Source: Yinghuangia sp045039925 (lineage in GTDB: Bacteria; Actinomycetota; Actinomycetes; Streptomycetales; Streptomycetaceae). Taken from it: DNA of 64,000 bases. Positions 16,918 to 25,394 of this stretch are shown piece by piece. The notes under the pieces were generated by a model. The model worked only from the letters and a program-made list of their open reading frames with translations, was not told the origin of the DNA and searched no databases. The stretch's first letter is position 1, and every line of letters begins with the position of its first letter. The translations under genes and the position numbers were made by a program. The DNA lies in NCBI GenBank assembly GCA_045039925.1, contig CP108400.1:1860001-1924000 (forward strand), in the 5' to 3' direction.

Positions 16918-18512
16918 GCGGCACCGCGCTGCCGCGGTTCCGCCGCCCGCGGATACCGTGGGGCGGCGTCGCCGCGACCGGGGTGGTCGGGTTCTACGTG
17001 GCCGTGTTCGCGTGGTCGATGGAGAACCGGGCGTACGACATGTGGGGGGCGCTCATCGTCTTCCCGCTGCTGCTCACCCTCAGCATCCCGATCCTGGAGC
17101 GGCTGACCCGGGACGACGAGCCGTGGTTCCAGAAGATCGTGGTGTGGGCGCTGGTCGCCAAACTGGTGGCCTGTTTCGCGCGGTACTGGATGTCGTTCCA
17201 CTTGTACGGCGGCAATGCCGACGCCGCGATGTACGACCTCGAAGGCCGCCATCTGGCGGTCTTCTTCCGGGACGGCGACTTCACCGTCGACATCGGGCGC
17301 AAGGTCATCGGCACCGGCTTCATCATGATCCTGACCGGCATCGTGTACGCGTTCGTCGGGCAGTCGATCCTGTCCGGGTATCTCGTGTACTCGTGGCTGG
17401 GCTTCTGGGGCCTGTACCTGTGCTGGCGGGCGTTCACGATCGCGTATCCCGACGGGGACCGGAAACGGTATTCCAAGCTGGTGTTCTTCCTGCCGTCGCT
17501 GCTGTTCTGGCCGTCGGGCATCGGCAAGGACACGTGGATGCTCTTCACGCTCGGCATGTGCGCGTACGGGTGTGCGCTGCTGCTGGTGCGGCGCCGCGGC
17601 GCGTACCTGTTCCTGCTGCTGGGCATGTTGGGCACCACGATGGTCCGGCCGCACGTCACGGTGCTGGTGATGTGCGGGCTCATCGTCGGCTACCTGCTGC
17701 GCAGCAGACCGCAGCAGGTGTCGGCGCTCGGGCCGATCCGGGCCGGGATCGGTGCCGTCGTGCTGGGTGCGGGCGCGGTGATCGCGCTGAAACAGGTCGG
17801 GAAGTTCTTCGGGACCGCGGACCTGAGCGCGGGGTCGGCCACGGAAGTCGTCAACCGCACGCAGACGCTGACGTCGCAGGGCGGTTCGGCGCAGACGACG
17901 GTCGAGCAGTCGAGTGTCATCTCGCCGTCGCATCTGCCGCAGTCGCTGATGACCGTGCTCTTCCGGCCGTTCCCGTTCGAAGTGCACAACATGCAGGCGC
18001 TGCTGGCGTCGCTCGAAGGCGTGCTGCTGCTGGCGTTGTTCATCACGTCGCTGGCCCGGCTGCGGCGGCTGCCGGCGCTGCTGATCAGACGTCCGTATCT
18101 GGCGTTCGCGCTGGTGTACGTGCTGGTGTTCGCGATGGCGTTCGCCAACATCAAGAACTTCGGCATCCTCACGCGCGAGCGGGTGCAGGTCTTCCCGTTC
18201 GTGCTCATCCTGCTCGCGATACCCAAACCCGAGGCGCCGGACGGGCAGGGGGTCCGGCGCCGCCGCAGGAGTCCGGTCAAGGCGCGTGCCGCGGCGGTGG
18301 GTGCGGTGGCTGCCGCGGCCGCCGGGACGGGTGCGGCCGGTGCCGCGGGTACTGCGGGTACCGCGAGCGGCGTCGCGAACGGCGCTGCCTACAGCGGGAG
18401 TTCGACGGGGGCGGGGGCGTCGGGGATGCCGGATCCGGGGGTTTCAGGTACGTCCGATCAGGCCGGGACGGGGATCTCGGCCGCTGGGAGGGGGGATCCG
18501 CAATGGCGGTGA
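16914..18512 (+). CDS. multi-pass membrane protein, possible polysaccharide polymerase
   Basis: The 532-residue protein probably starts at TTG 16914, overlapping the upstream TGA; no better start fits. About ten membrane segments are seen, for example TGVVGFYVAVFAWSM, GTGFIMILTGIVYAFVG, GAYLFLLLGMLGTTMV and PYLAFALVYVLVFAMAF. A large loop around residues 300-345 is Ser/Thr/Gln-rich. This is the size and shape of Wzy or O-antigen-ligase-like proteins, but no decisive motif was found. After the last segment there is an Arg-rich stretch and about 70 residues of Ala/Gly/Ser low-complexity tail. Its neighbours (Wzz-like, glycosyltransferase, GNAT) support a role in glycan polymerisation. Confidence 0.6.
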   Translation: MSGTALPRFRRPRIPWGGVAATGVVGFYVAVFAWSMENRAYDMWGALIVFPLLLTLSIPILERLTRDDEPWFQKIVVWALVAKLVACFARYWMSFHLYGGNADAAMYDLEGRHLAVFFRDGDFTVDIGRKVIGTGFIMILTGIVYAFVGQSILSGYLVYSWLGFWGLYLCWRAFTIAYPDGDRKRYSKLVFFLPSLLFWPSGIGKDTWMLFTLGMCAYGCALLLVRRRGAYLFLLLGMLGTTMVRPHVTVLVMCGLIVGYLLRSRPQQVSALGPIRAGIGAVVLGAGAVIALKQVGKFFGTADLSAGSATEVVNRTQTLTSQGGSAQTTVEQSSVISPSHLPQSLMTVLFRPFPFEVHNMQALLASLEGVLLLALFITSLARLRRLPALLIRRPYLAFALVYVLVFAMAFANIKNFGILTRERVQVFPFVLILLAIPKPEAPDGQGVRRRRRSPVKARAAAVGAVAAAAAGTGAAGAAGTAGTASGVANGAAYSGSSTGAGASGMPDPGVSGTSDQAGTGISAAGRGDPQWR

Positions 18513-19729
18513 CGATGGGGACGACGGGCGGCCGGGGCGGTGCCTCGGAGGCGGCGCTCCCGGCGGCGCTCGGGGGGTCGCCGGCTTTTCCGGAGGGGCT
18601 GCCGCTGACGCGCGTGCAGGTGCCGGACCGCGCGGAGTTGGACCGCCGGTTCGACGCGATCCTCACGAGCGGGCAGCTGACGAACGGCGACACCGTCCGC
18701 GAACTGGAGGAGGCCGCGGCGGAGTTCCTGGAGGTGCCGCATGTGGTCGCGGTGGCGAGTTGCACGAGCGGCCTGATGCTGGTGCTCCAGGCGTTCGGCG
18801 TCGCGGGCGGACGGGTCGCCATGCCGAGCTTCACGTTCTCGGCCACCGCGCACGCGGCCCACTGGGCGGGCGGGTTGCCGGACTTCGCCGAGGTGGACCG
18901 CGAGACGCTGACGCTGGATCCGGCGAGCGCGGCGAGCCTGATCGACGCCGCGGAGGGGTCTCCCCCCGCCGTGAAGGCGCTGATGGCCACACACGTGTAC
19001 GGAACGCCCTGCCACGTCGAGGAGTTGGACAAGCTCTCCGCGGAATGGGACGTACCGCTGCTGTACGACGCGGCGCACGCGTTCGGCAGCCGCCGCGCCG
19101 GGACGCCGATCGGCGGGTTCGGGGCGGCCGAGGTGTTCAGCCTGAGCCCCACCAAGGTCCTCGCGGCGGCGGAGGGCGGTCTCGTCGCGACGCGGGACGC
19201 CGCGCTGGCCGAGCAGATCCGGCTCGGCCGGGGTTACGGCAACCCGGGCGACTACGACTGCGTCTTCCCGGGTCTGAACGCGCGCATGTCGGAGCTGCAC
19301 GCGGCGCTCGCGCTGGTGTCGCTGCGCACGCTGCCGGAACGCGTGGCGCACCGGGGGGCGTTGGCGGCGGCGTTCGCGGCACGCGTCGAGGGGCTGCCCG
19401 GCGTACGCCTGCCCGCACTCGCGGCCGGCGACACGTCGACGTGGAAGGACCTGACGCTCATCGTCGATCCGGTCGAATTCGGCTGCGACGTCCCGGCGTT
19501 GGCGGCGGCGCTGAAAGCCGAGGGAATCGACTCCCGGCGGTACTTCCACCCCGCGGTGCACCTCCAGAAGGCTTACGCGACGACGCCCGGGGCGTGGCGG
19601 CTTCCGGTGACCGAGGAAATGGCCGAGCGGGTGCTGACGGTGCCGCTGTGGTCGCATATGGACGAGGCGACAATCCTGCGCGTCGCGGACGCGGTGACCG
19701 CCATCCAGGCGCACTCCGGGCAGCTCTGA
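18503..19729 (+). CDS. DegT/DnrJ/EryC1/StrS-type PLP aminotransferase
   Basis: The product is 408 residues from ATG 18503, which overlaps the upstream gene by ten bases and has a GGGAGGGGGG ribosome site. It has the sugar-aminotransferase hallmarks. These are SGQLTNGDTVRELE, ASCTSGLMLVLQAFG, MPSFTFSATAHAAHWAG, LLYDAAHAFGS and the PLP-lysine motif SLSPTKVLAAAEGG. Such enzymes transfer an amino group to a keto sugar bound to a nucleotide. It probably supplies an amino sugar for the glycan. It is the last gene of the plus operon and is followed by a hairpin. Confidence 0.9.
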   Translation: MAVTMGTTGGRGGASEAALPAALGGSPAFPEGLPLTRVQVPDRAELDRRFDAILTSGQLTNGDTVRELEEAAAEFLEVPHVVAVASCTSGLMLVLQAFGVAGGRVAMPSFTFSATAHAAHWAGGLPDFAEVDRETLTLDPASAASLIDAAEGSPPAVKALMATHVYGTPCHVEELDKLSAEWDVPLLYDAAHAFGSRRAGTPIGGFGAAEVFSLSPTKVLAAAEGGLVATRDAALAEQIRLGRGYGNPGDYDCVFPGLNARMSELHAALALVSLRTLPERVAHRGALAAAFAARVEGLPGVRLPALAAGDTSTWKDLTLIVDPVEFGCDVPALAAALKAEGIDSRRYFHPAVHLQKAYATTPGAWRLPVTEEMAERVLTVPLWSHMDEATILRVADAVTAIQAHSGQL

Positions 19730-19736
19730 CGCGGTC

Positions 19737-19778
19737 GTGCGGATGTGCGCCGCGGAATTCACGCGCGCACATCCGCAC
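19737..19778 (+). terminator. hairpin terminator after the plus-strand glycan operon
   Basis: A perfect 14-base inverted repeat (GTGCGGATGTGCGC with its complement) encloses a 14-base loop, starting eight bases after the aminotransferase stop. No T-run follows, as is common in actinomycetes. The next gene is convergent, so it may serve both strands. The rest of the gap to 19930 shows no gene. Confidence 0.75.
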
Positions 19779-19930
19779 GGAATGCAATCTGCAAGGGCCC
19801 GAATAGCACACGGAATTTCCGCGCCGTTCTTCTCCGGGACGCTTTCGGGCGGCCGCTTCCCGAATAGGAGTTCGGGTCTCGCGGGCCGTCACAGGGTGAC
19901 GGCCACTGGGTCGCGGTCAAAGGGCTGCGG

Positions 19931-21007
19931 TCAAAGGGTGTTGGTGCGGGCCAACGCGTACGTCCTTCCCGCGAGATCGACGATGCGGCATTCGCCCGCG
20001 TCGGGCACCGCCGTGCGGACCCGGTCCACGGCCGCGTGCCGCCACTCGGCGGGAATGCCCTCGGTGCCCACGAGCACGCCGGCCACCGAGCCCGCGGTGG
20101 CCGCGTCGAGTTCGGTGTCCCAACCGCCGCTCACGGTCAGTGTCACCGTCCGCGTCCAGTCCCCCTCACCCCAGAGCAGCCCGGCGGCGATCAGACAGGC
20201 GTTGCCCACGGTGTGCTGCGGTCCGTAATGGGCGTGGCTGCGGTGGATGTCGTCGACGACGTCCGACCAACTGCGTCCGCGCGCGTGTGCGACCAGCACT
20301 TCGCACAGCGCGTCGCACAGGCGCGACCTGGGCGGGATATGCCGCAGGGAGACCGCGACGGCCTCCGTGGCGTCGCGTGCGGTGAAGGCCGCCGACGAGA
20401 GGGCGGCGACCCACATGGCGCCGTAGAGCCCGCTCGCGACGTGCGAGAGCTGCGCGTCCTTGCGGGCCAGTCGGGCGGCGCGCCGGGGGTCGCCGGGGGC
20501 GATGTATCCGTACAGGTCGGCTCGGGGCAGGGCCCCGTCGCCCTCCTGCGTGGGCGCGGGCCTGCTCACGGCGCCGACGCGCCCGGGCACGGTCACGCCG
20601 TCGACGAGCATGCGGTAGGCGGCCCGTTCGGCGCCGCCGGGCCGCAGGAAGGGCAGGGTCAGCAGCCATAGCGACGCCATCTGCTCGTGGGTGAATCCGG
20701 GACCGTACGTCTCCAGCAGCCGCAGTGTCAGCACCGCGCGGTCGACCGCGTCGCAGCGGTCCAGCACTTCGCCCGGATGGGCCATCATGTTCGCGCCCGC
20801 ACAGCGGCCCAGCCAGCCGCCCTGGATACGGTCGAGGAGCACGTCGTCGGGCGGCGGCGGGTCGGGCGGTCCGTCGGGCGGCAGGCCCGCGTCGATGCCG
20901 GCGTCGTCGGCGGGTTCCCAGGAATCCGGCCGCTGCCGCCGGTCGGACGCGGCACCGCCGTGGTGCCCGCGGCCGCTCTCGGTCGGATCGGTTCGTTCGC
21001 GTCGCAC
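19931..21007 (-). CDS. ADP-ribosylglycohydrolase-like protein (DraG family)
   Basis: The 358-residue product starts at GTG 21007 behind GGGGGAGGGA. After about 50 disordered Pro/Asp-rich residues comes IQGGWLGRCAGANMMAHPGE, the place of the family's first metal-site motif, here without the usual GDxxG. Near the C-terminus GGWDTELDAATAG matches the second metal motif GGxDTDxxAA, with Glu for one Asp. Family members remove ADP-ribose from proteins or small molecules using Mg2+. The changed acidic residues leave activity uncertain. A macrodomain gene lies 18 kb away; no ADP-ribosyltransferase was found. Confidence 0.75.
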   Translation of the reverse strand: MRRERTDPTESGRGHHGGAASDRRQRPDSWEPADDAGIDAGLPPDGPPDPPPPDDVLLDRIQGGWLGRCAGANMMAHPGEVLDRCDAVDRAVLTLRLLETYGPGFTHEQMASLWLLTLPFLRPGGAERAAYRMLVDGVTVPGRVGAVSRPAPTQEGDGALPRADLYGYIAPGDPRRAARLARKDAQLSHVASGLYGAMWVAALSSAAFTARDATEAVAVSLRHIPPRSRLCDALCEVLVAHARGRSWSDVVDDIHRSHAHYGPQHTVGNACLIAAGLLWGEGDWTRTVTLTVSGGWDTELDAATAGSVAGVLVGTEGIPAEWRHAAVDRVRTAVPDAGECRIVDLAGRTYALARTNTL

Positions 21008-21320
21008 GTGGTCCCTCCCCCGTCGGGTGGGTCATGCGTTACAAGTGGACACAAGTGCGGGTGCACACAAGTGCGGTGGGCCCGCGGGCCGCAAGCAGCC
21101 ATCATGCTCTGCGGAGGGCACGATGGCCACACTTCGTCGTACATCTGTACGCCAATGGCCCAATCGGATGTTATCGGTCCATGCCGACCACCGTTGGTTA
21201 CATGCATGTTGCATGTGAGGGGGGTGCTTCGGGTCCTTGGCGTAAAACCAACGCGTACCCCGGAAATTCGACAGGGCGAAGGGGGTTCGCAACGGCTCCG
21301 GATCGCGTACCTTATCGGCC
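21008..21320. promoter_or_regulatory. divergent promoter region with ACAAGTG direct repeats
   Basis: These 313 bases hold no gene and separate two divergent ones. ACAAGTG occurs at 21042, 21052 and 21068 close to the minus-strand start, and may be regulator half-sites. On the plus side, TACCTT lies about 10 bases before the ATG at 21321, with TTCGCA about 16 bases earlier. A transcript starting at or next to the ATG would be leaderless. No ribosome site is seen at that ATG. Confidence 0.45.
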
Positions 21321-21917
21321 ATGACCTCGGCTCGAGCCTTTGACGGCGGCATCTATTCGCCGTATTCGGAGACCCCGATCTACGACCGTCTGGTGGCCGA
21401 GCGGGGCCGCCCGGAGATCGGACCCATGCATGTGCCCGCGCCGGACTTCACGGGGCTCGGGCACTACTCGCGCTTCGGCGAGCGGCCGGCACTGCCGGCG
21501 CTGCCCGCGCTGCCTTCTTCGTACTCCGGTTCGTCGTACGGCGGTTCGTCGTATTCGAGCCCGTCGTACGCCGCCCCCGCGGCCCCGGCCGCGACGTACT
21601 CCGGTTCCTCGTACGGTGGTTCGCCTTACGCCAATGCCGGCTACTCGTCGCCCGGCTATGCCCCCGCGCCTCCCGCGCCCGCGCCGCTGCCCTTCACTCC
21701 GATCACCGGACAGCAGAGCGGCCAGTACGCCGCGGCTCCTCAGGCGCCGCAGCAGTACGCCGCGCAGCCGCTCCCCCAGGGCTATCGCCCGGCGCCCGGT
21801 GCGCCGCAGGGCTACCGGCCCGCCCCGGGCGCCCCGCAGCCGTACGGCGGCCAGCAGGTCCCGCCGCCGCGGATGGCGGGCCGTCCGGAGCCGACCGGGT
21901 TCCAGGACCGGTACTGA
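21321..21917 (+). CDS. Tyr/Pro/Ser-rich low-complexity protein (DUF6643-like)
   Basis: The product is 198 residues. The first 50 are ordinary and include GGIYSPYSETPIYDRLVAER, a start I associate with a conserved streptomycete family (DUF6643, from memory). The rest is low complexity. It has repeated SSYGGS/SSPSY units, then Pro/Ala-rich segments, then a duplicated QGYRPAPGAP unit. No signal peptide or membrane segment is seen, so it is probably cytoplasmic and disordered; function is unknown. The start lacks a ribosome site and may be leaderless. Confidence 0.75.
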   Translation: MTSARAFDGGIYSPYSETPIYDRLVAERGRPEIGPMHVPAPDFTGLGHYSRFGERPALPALPALPSSYSGSSYGGSSYSSPSYAAPAAPAATYSGSSYGGSPYANAGYSSPGYAPAPPAPAPLPFTPITGQQSGQYAAAPQAPQQYAAQPLPQGYRPAPGAPQGYRPAPGAPQPYGGQQVPPPRMAGRPEPTGFQDRY

Positions 21918-21939
21918 CGGAACACCGGCCGACTGACGG

Positions 21940-21965
21940 CGGCGGACGGGACGTTCCGTCCGCCG
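21940..21965. terminator. hairpin terminator between convergent genes
   Basis: A perfect 10-base stem (CGGCGGACGG and its complement) with the loop GACGTT lies between the convergent Tyr-rich gene and tetR. It could terminate both transcripts. Confidence 0.65.
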
Positions 21966-21995
21966 AGGCCGTGACACCACCCCCGCCGACGACTG

Positions 21996-22646
21996 TCAGG
22001 CGCGCGGGGGAAGCTCCGAGGTTGCGCGCAGCACGCCCACCGCGGCGGCCCGAAGATCGGCGGTCAACTCGTCGAAGGGCAGCGGTAGTTTGCTGCCCTC
22101 GCCCAGTCGGCGCTCGGCGTCCGCGAGGGTGGCGGTCACCAGCAGTTGCATGAGGCGCAGCCGCGCGGCGCGATTGCCCGGCGGCAGGGCAGGCTCCTGT
22201 GCCGCGAGGGTTTCCCCGATGCGCGCGGTGACCTGCCTGATGCCGCCCGCGACGTCCTCGCCCAAGGGCGGTGAGACCGGCGCGTCCTCCAGCGTGAAGC
22301 GGTGCACGAAGCGCGCGTAGTGGCTGTCGTCGCGCCGGTTGTCGCGCATGGCTTCGGCGAGCGGGCGCAGGTAGATGTCCACCAGGGCGCCGAGGTCGTC
22401 GCGCCGCTCGTCGGACAGGTCCGCGAGGAGCTCCAGGCGGCGCGCGTTGAGGGATGCGAGGCGGTCCTCGTACAACGCCCTGACCAGGGCGTCCCGCGTG
22501 CCGAAGTGGTACTGCACCGCCGAGTTGTTGCGCTGGCCCGCCGCCGCGCCGATCTCCCGCAGCGACACGTCCGCCACGCCGCGCTCGGCGAAGAGACGCT
22601 CGGCGGCATCGAGGATCCGCGCCCGGGTCCGGGTCTTGACATCCAT
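21996..22646 (-). CDS. TetR-family transcriptional regulator
   Basis: From ATG 22646 the protein has 216 residues; an ATG at 22664 would add six. The N-terminal helix-turn-helix is clear: RARILDAAERLFAERGVAD, then SLREIGAAAGQRNNSAVQYH and FGTRDALVRALYE. The remaining part is helical and should bind a ligand and dimerise. The gene is divergent from the TauD-like dioxygenase, with an imperfect palindrome between them. It therefore probably represses itself and the dioxygenase/binding-protein/SDR set. The variable part gives no hint of the ligand. Confidence 0.88.
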   Translation of the reverse strand: MDVKTRTRARILDAAERLFAERGVADVSLREIGAAAGQRNNSAVQYHFGTRDALVRALYEDRLASLNARRLELLADLSDERRDDLGALVDIYLRPLAEAMRDNRRDDSHYARFVHRFTLEDAPVSPPLGEDVAGGIRQVTARIGETLAAQEPALPPGNRAARLRLMQLLVTATLADAERRLGEGSKLPLPFDELTADLRAAAVGVLRATSELPPRA

Positions 22647-22760
22647 GCGAGCAGTGTAAGACATTCCGTCTCATCGGATTAAGTCAAACTGTCTCACTCG
22701 GTTCCGGCCCATCCGGTCCTGTCTCCCCTGCCCTGTCCCACCCCGCCGCGAGGTACGCCC
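22647..22760. promoter_or_regulatory. divergent promoter with candidate TetR operator
   Basis: Between tetR and the dioxygenase gene, GTGTAAGACATT at about 22654 and AACTGTCTCACT at about 22687 form an imperfect inverted pair. They share the half-site GTG-AGACA. The spot covers the region just upstream of the preferred tetR start, as expected for an autoregulated operator. The stretch is less GC-rich than its flanks. Confidence 0.45.
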
Positions 22761-23561
22761 GTGTTCGACATCCACCCGCTCACCCCCGCGATCGGCGCCG
22801 AGGTCCGCGGCCTCGACGTACGCGAACCGCTGGACGCCGCGGCGTACACGGCACTCGCCGATGCGCTGCACACGCACCAGGTGCTCTTCTTCCGCGACCA
22901 GGACGCAACGGCCTACCACCAGCGCGACTTCGCGGCCGGCTTCGGCACCTTGCAGCGCTTCCCGTTCGGCGAGCCCCCGGCGCCGGACCTGCCGGAGGTG
23001 ATGGTGCTGGCCACCGGCGGCGAGGGGCCGAAGGTCTCCAACGCCGACATCTGGCACAGCGACGCGACGTTCATGGCCAGCCCCCCGATGGGGACGATGC
23101 TGCGCGCGGTGTCCCTGCCGCCCGTCGGGGGCGACACGCTGTGGGCCGACATGGAGAGCGCGTACCGGGCGCTGTCCGCGCCGATGCGGGCGCTGCTCGA
23201 CGGGCTCACCGCCGAACACGACTTCACCAAGTCGCGCTCGCACCGCGGCGGCGACAAGGACGCGCTGCCGGCCGTAGTCCACCCGGTCGTGCGCACCCAC
23301 CCGGTCACCGGCCGCCGCTGCCTCTACGTGAACCGGATCTTCACCACCCGGATCGTCGAACTCGACGAACGCGAGAACGAGTTGCTGCTGCCGTTCCTGT
23401 TCGCGCAGGTGACCCGGCCGGAGTTCCAGGTGCGCTTCGCGTGGCGCGTCGGCGACATCGCGCTCTGGGACAACCGCAGCACCCAGCACTACGCGGCCTA
23501 CGACTACCAGGGTCCGCGCGTCATGCACCGCATCGTCATCGAGGGCGACGCACCGCGCTGA
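22761..23561 (+). CDS. TauD/TfdA-family Fe(II)/2-oxoglutarate dioxygenase
   Basis: The 266-residue enzyme starts at GTG 22761. The iron-binding HxD is WHSDATF (His99, Asp101). The distal His lies in STQHYAAYDY, and the 2-oxoglutarate-binding Arg is in RVMHRI near the end. TauD-type enzymes hydroxylate small molecules such as taurine, other sulfonates or aryloxy acids and release sulfite or an aldehyde. The N-terminal IGAEVRGLDVREPL is typical. A binding lipoprotein and an SDR follow, so the substrate may be scavenged from outside. The exact substrate cannot be read from the sequence. Confidence 0.9.
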   Translation: MFDIHPLTPAIGAEVRGLDVREPLDAAAYTALADALHTHQVLFFRDQDATAYHQRDFAAGFGTLQRFPFGEPPAPDLPEVMVLATGGEGPKVSNADIWHSDATFMASPPMGTMLRAVSLPPVGGDTLWADMESAYRALSAPMRALLDGLTAEHDFTKSRSHRGGDKDALPAVVHPVVRTHPVTGRRCLYVNRIFTTRIVELDERENELLLPFLFAQVTRPEFQVRFAWRVGDIALWDNRSTQHYAAYDYQGPRVMHRIVIEGDAPR

Positions 23562-23607
23562 ACCGCACCGCGCAGCCCGGCCGCACGCCCCCGTTCTGGA
23601 GCCCCCC

Positions 23608-25254
23608 ATGACCCCTGTGCCCCTCGATGACCCCATCGCCCCCATCGCCCCCCTCCGAAGAATCGCCCACCGCGCCTCCGCGGCCGGCGTCAGCCGCCGG
23701 GTGTTCTCCGCCGGCGTGCTCTCCTCCGCCCTCGCGGCCTCGCTGACGGCCTGCGGCGGGGGCGGCTCCGCCGCCGCGTCGGCGTCCGACCCGACGGCCC
23801 CCGCGGTGCGCGGCGGGACGGCGACGCTGGTCCTGTCCCTGGAGGCCAACGGCTTCGACCCGGCGGCCGTCAACCCCACGGGAATCACGTACGGCACCCG
23901 CATGGCCGCGGTGTTCGACGCGCTCTTGTACACGGACCAGCGCACCGGCGAAGTGCACGCACAGCTCGCCGAGTCGCTGACCACCCCCGACGGCGGCACG
24001 ACGTGGGTGCTCAAGCTCCGCCCCGGCGTGCTGTTCTCGGACGGGACCACGCTGGACGCCGACGCGGTCCGCTTCAACTGGGCGCGGGCCGCCGATCCCG
24101 GCGTACGGTCACCGCAGTTCCGGATCGCCAAGGACCTCCGGCTCGCGGTCACGGACCCGGCCACGCTCACCGTGACGCTCCCCGCGCCCAACCCGCACTT
24201 CGACGGCGTGGTGGCCCGCAGCCTGGCGTTCGTCGGCTCCCCCAAGGCCATCGCCGCGGACCCGGCGGGCTTCGCCGCGAACCCGGTCGGCGCGGGGCCC
24301 TTCGTCCTCGCCTCGTGGACGCGCGGCAGCCAGATGACGTTCGAACGCAATCCGCGCTACTGGCAGCCGGAACGCCCGCACCTGGACCGGCTCGTCGTCA
24401 AGACCGCGCCGGACGAGCGGCAGCAGGTCGACACGGTGGCGTCCGGCGGCGCCGACCTCCTGCTCGCCTCCGCGGCGACGCAGGCGGGCGCCGCCCGGGA
24501 CGCGGGCCTCGCGGTGGCGGAGGCCGTCATGGCCGGGGGCTTCATGGTCGTCTTCAACACGACGCGCGCCCCGTTCGACGACGTCCGCGCACGGCAGGCG
24601 TTCGCCGCCGCGCTGGACACCTCCGACCTCGTCAGGACCGTCTACGGGCGGGACACCCCCGGCGCGAAGGGCCTCTTCCCCGCCGGCACGCCGTACGCCG
24701 CCCCGGACGCCGGGCAGCCCGGTCAGGACCGGGCGCGCGCGCAGGCGCTGCTCGACGAACTGGCCGCCGCGGGCAAGCCGTTGAAGTTCACCTTCACCAC
24801 CCTCAACAGCCCGGCCTCGCGGAAGACCGCCGAGTACATCCAGAGCCGCCTGCTCACCCTCGAGAACGCGCAGATGGACGTCCGCGCCGTCGACGGTCCC
24901 GGCTACCAGTCCGGGGTCGTCGTCAACCGGGACTTCCAGGCCTCCATGTTCAGCGTGTCCTTCGCGGACCCCGAGCCGGCGCTCGCCGAACTGCTGCGCA
25001 GCGGCGGGGCGGCCAATCTCGGCGCGTGGAGCGATGCCGAGGCGGACCGGGCGCTCGACGAGGCGCGGACCGCGGTCGACCCGGCCGCACGGGGCGCCGC
25101 GTACGCGCGGGTGCAGCGGATCGTCGCCGAGCAGGTGCCGGTGTGGACGTACCTCAACGCCTGCTCCGCGACGGCGTACCGCAAGCAGGTCACCGGCGTC
25201 ACGATGTTCGGGGACGCCTGCCTCCTGCCCGACCGGCTCGGTCGCACAGGCTGA
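23608..25254 (+). CDS. ABC transporter solute-binding lipoprotein, family 5, Tat-type signal
   Basis: This protein of 548 residues has a twin-arginine signal (SRRVFSAGVL, Arg30-31) and a lipobox ending at Cys49 (SLTACG). It should therefore be exported folded and lipid-anchored. The mature part shows the SBP_bac_5 pattern: LYTDQRTGEVHAQLAESL, WVLKLRPGVLFSDGTTLDAD, NPVGAGPFVLASW and NPRYWQ. Members capture peptides, nickel, opines or other solutes for an ABC importer. No permease or ATPase gene is adjacent, so it is an orphan here. It lies 46 bases after the dioxygenase gene and is probably co-transcribed. Confidence 0.9.
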   Translation: MTPVPLDDPIAPIAPLRRIAHRASAAGVSRRVFSAGVLSSALAASLTACGGGGSAAASASDPTAPAVRGGTATLVLSLEANGFDPAAVNPTGITYGTRMAAVFDALLYTDQRTGEVHAQLAESLTTPDGGTTWVLKLRPGVLFSDGTTLDADAVRFNWARAADPGVRSPQFRIAKDLRLAVTDPATLTVTLPAPNPHFDGVVARSLAFVGSPKAIAADPAGFAANPVGAGPFVLASWTRGSQMTFERNPRYWQPERPHLDRLVVKTAPDERQQVDTVASGGADLLLASAATQAGAARDAGLAVAEAVMAGGFMVVFNTTRAPFDDVRARQAFAAALDTSDLVRTVYGRDTPGAKGLFPAGTPYAAPDAGQPGQDRARAQALLDELAAAGKPLKFTFTTLNSPASRKTAEYIQSRLLTLENAQMDVRAVDGPGYQSGVVVNRDFQASMFSVSFADPEPALAELLRSGGAANLGAWSDAEADRALDEARTAVDPAARGAAYARVQRIVAEQVPVWTYLNACSATAYRKQVTGVTMFGDACLLPDRLGRTG

Positions 25255-25394
25255 ACCCGGCGTGTGCTGTGCGGTCCGCGGGCGCGGCCGTTGCATGCTG
25301 GTGGCCGTGCGGTGCGTGCAAGCGCACCGCACGGCGCCGGTCCCCGAGTTCGGGCGGGCGTGCCGTGCCCACCTCGGAAGACGGGTTTCCGCCC

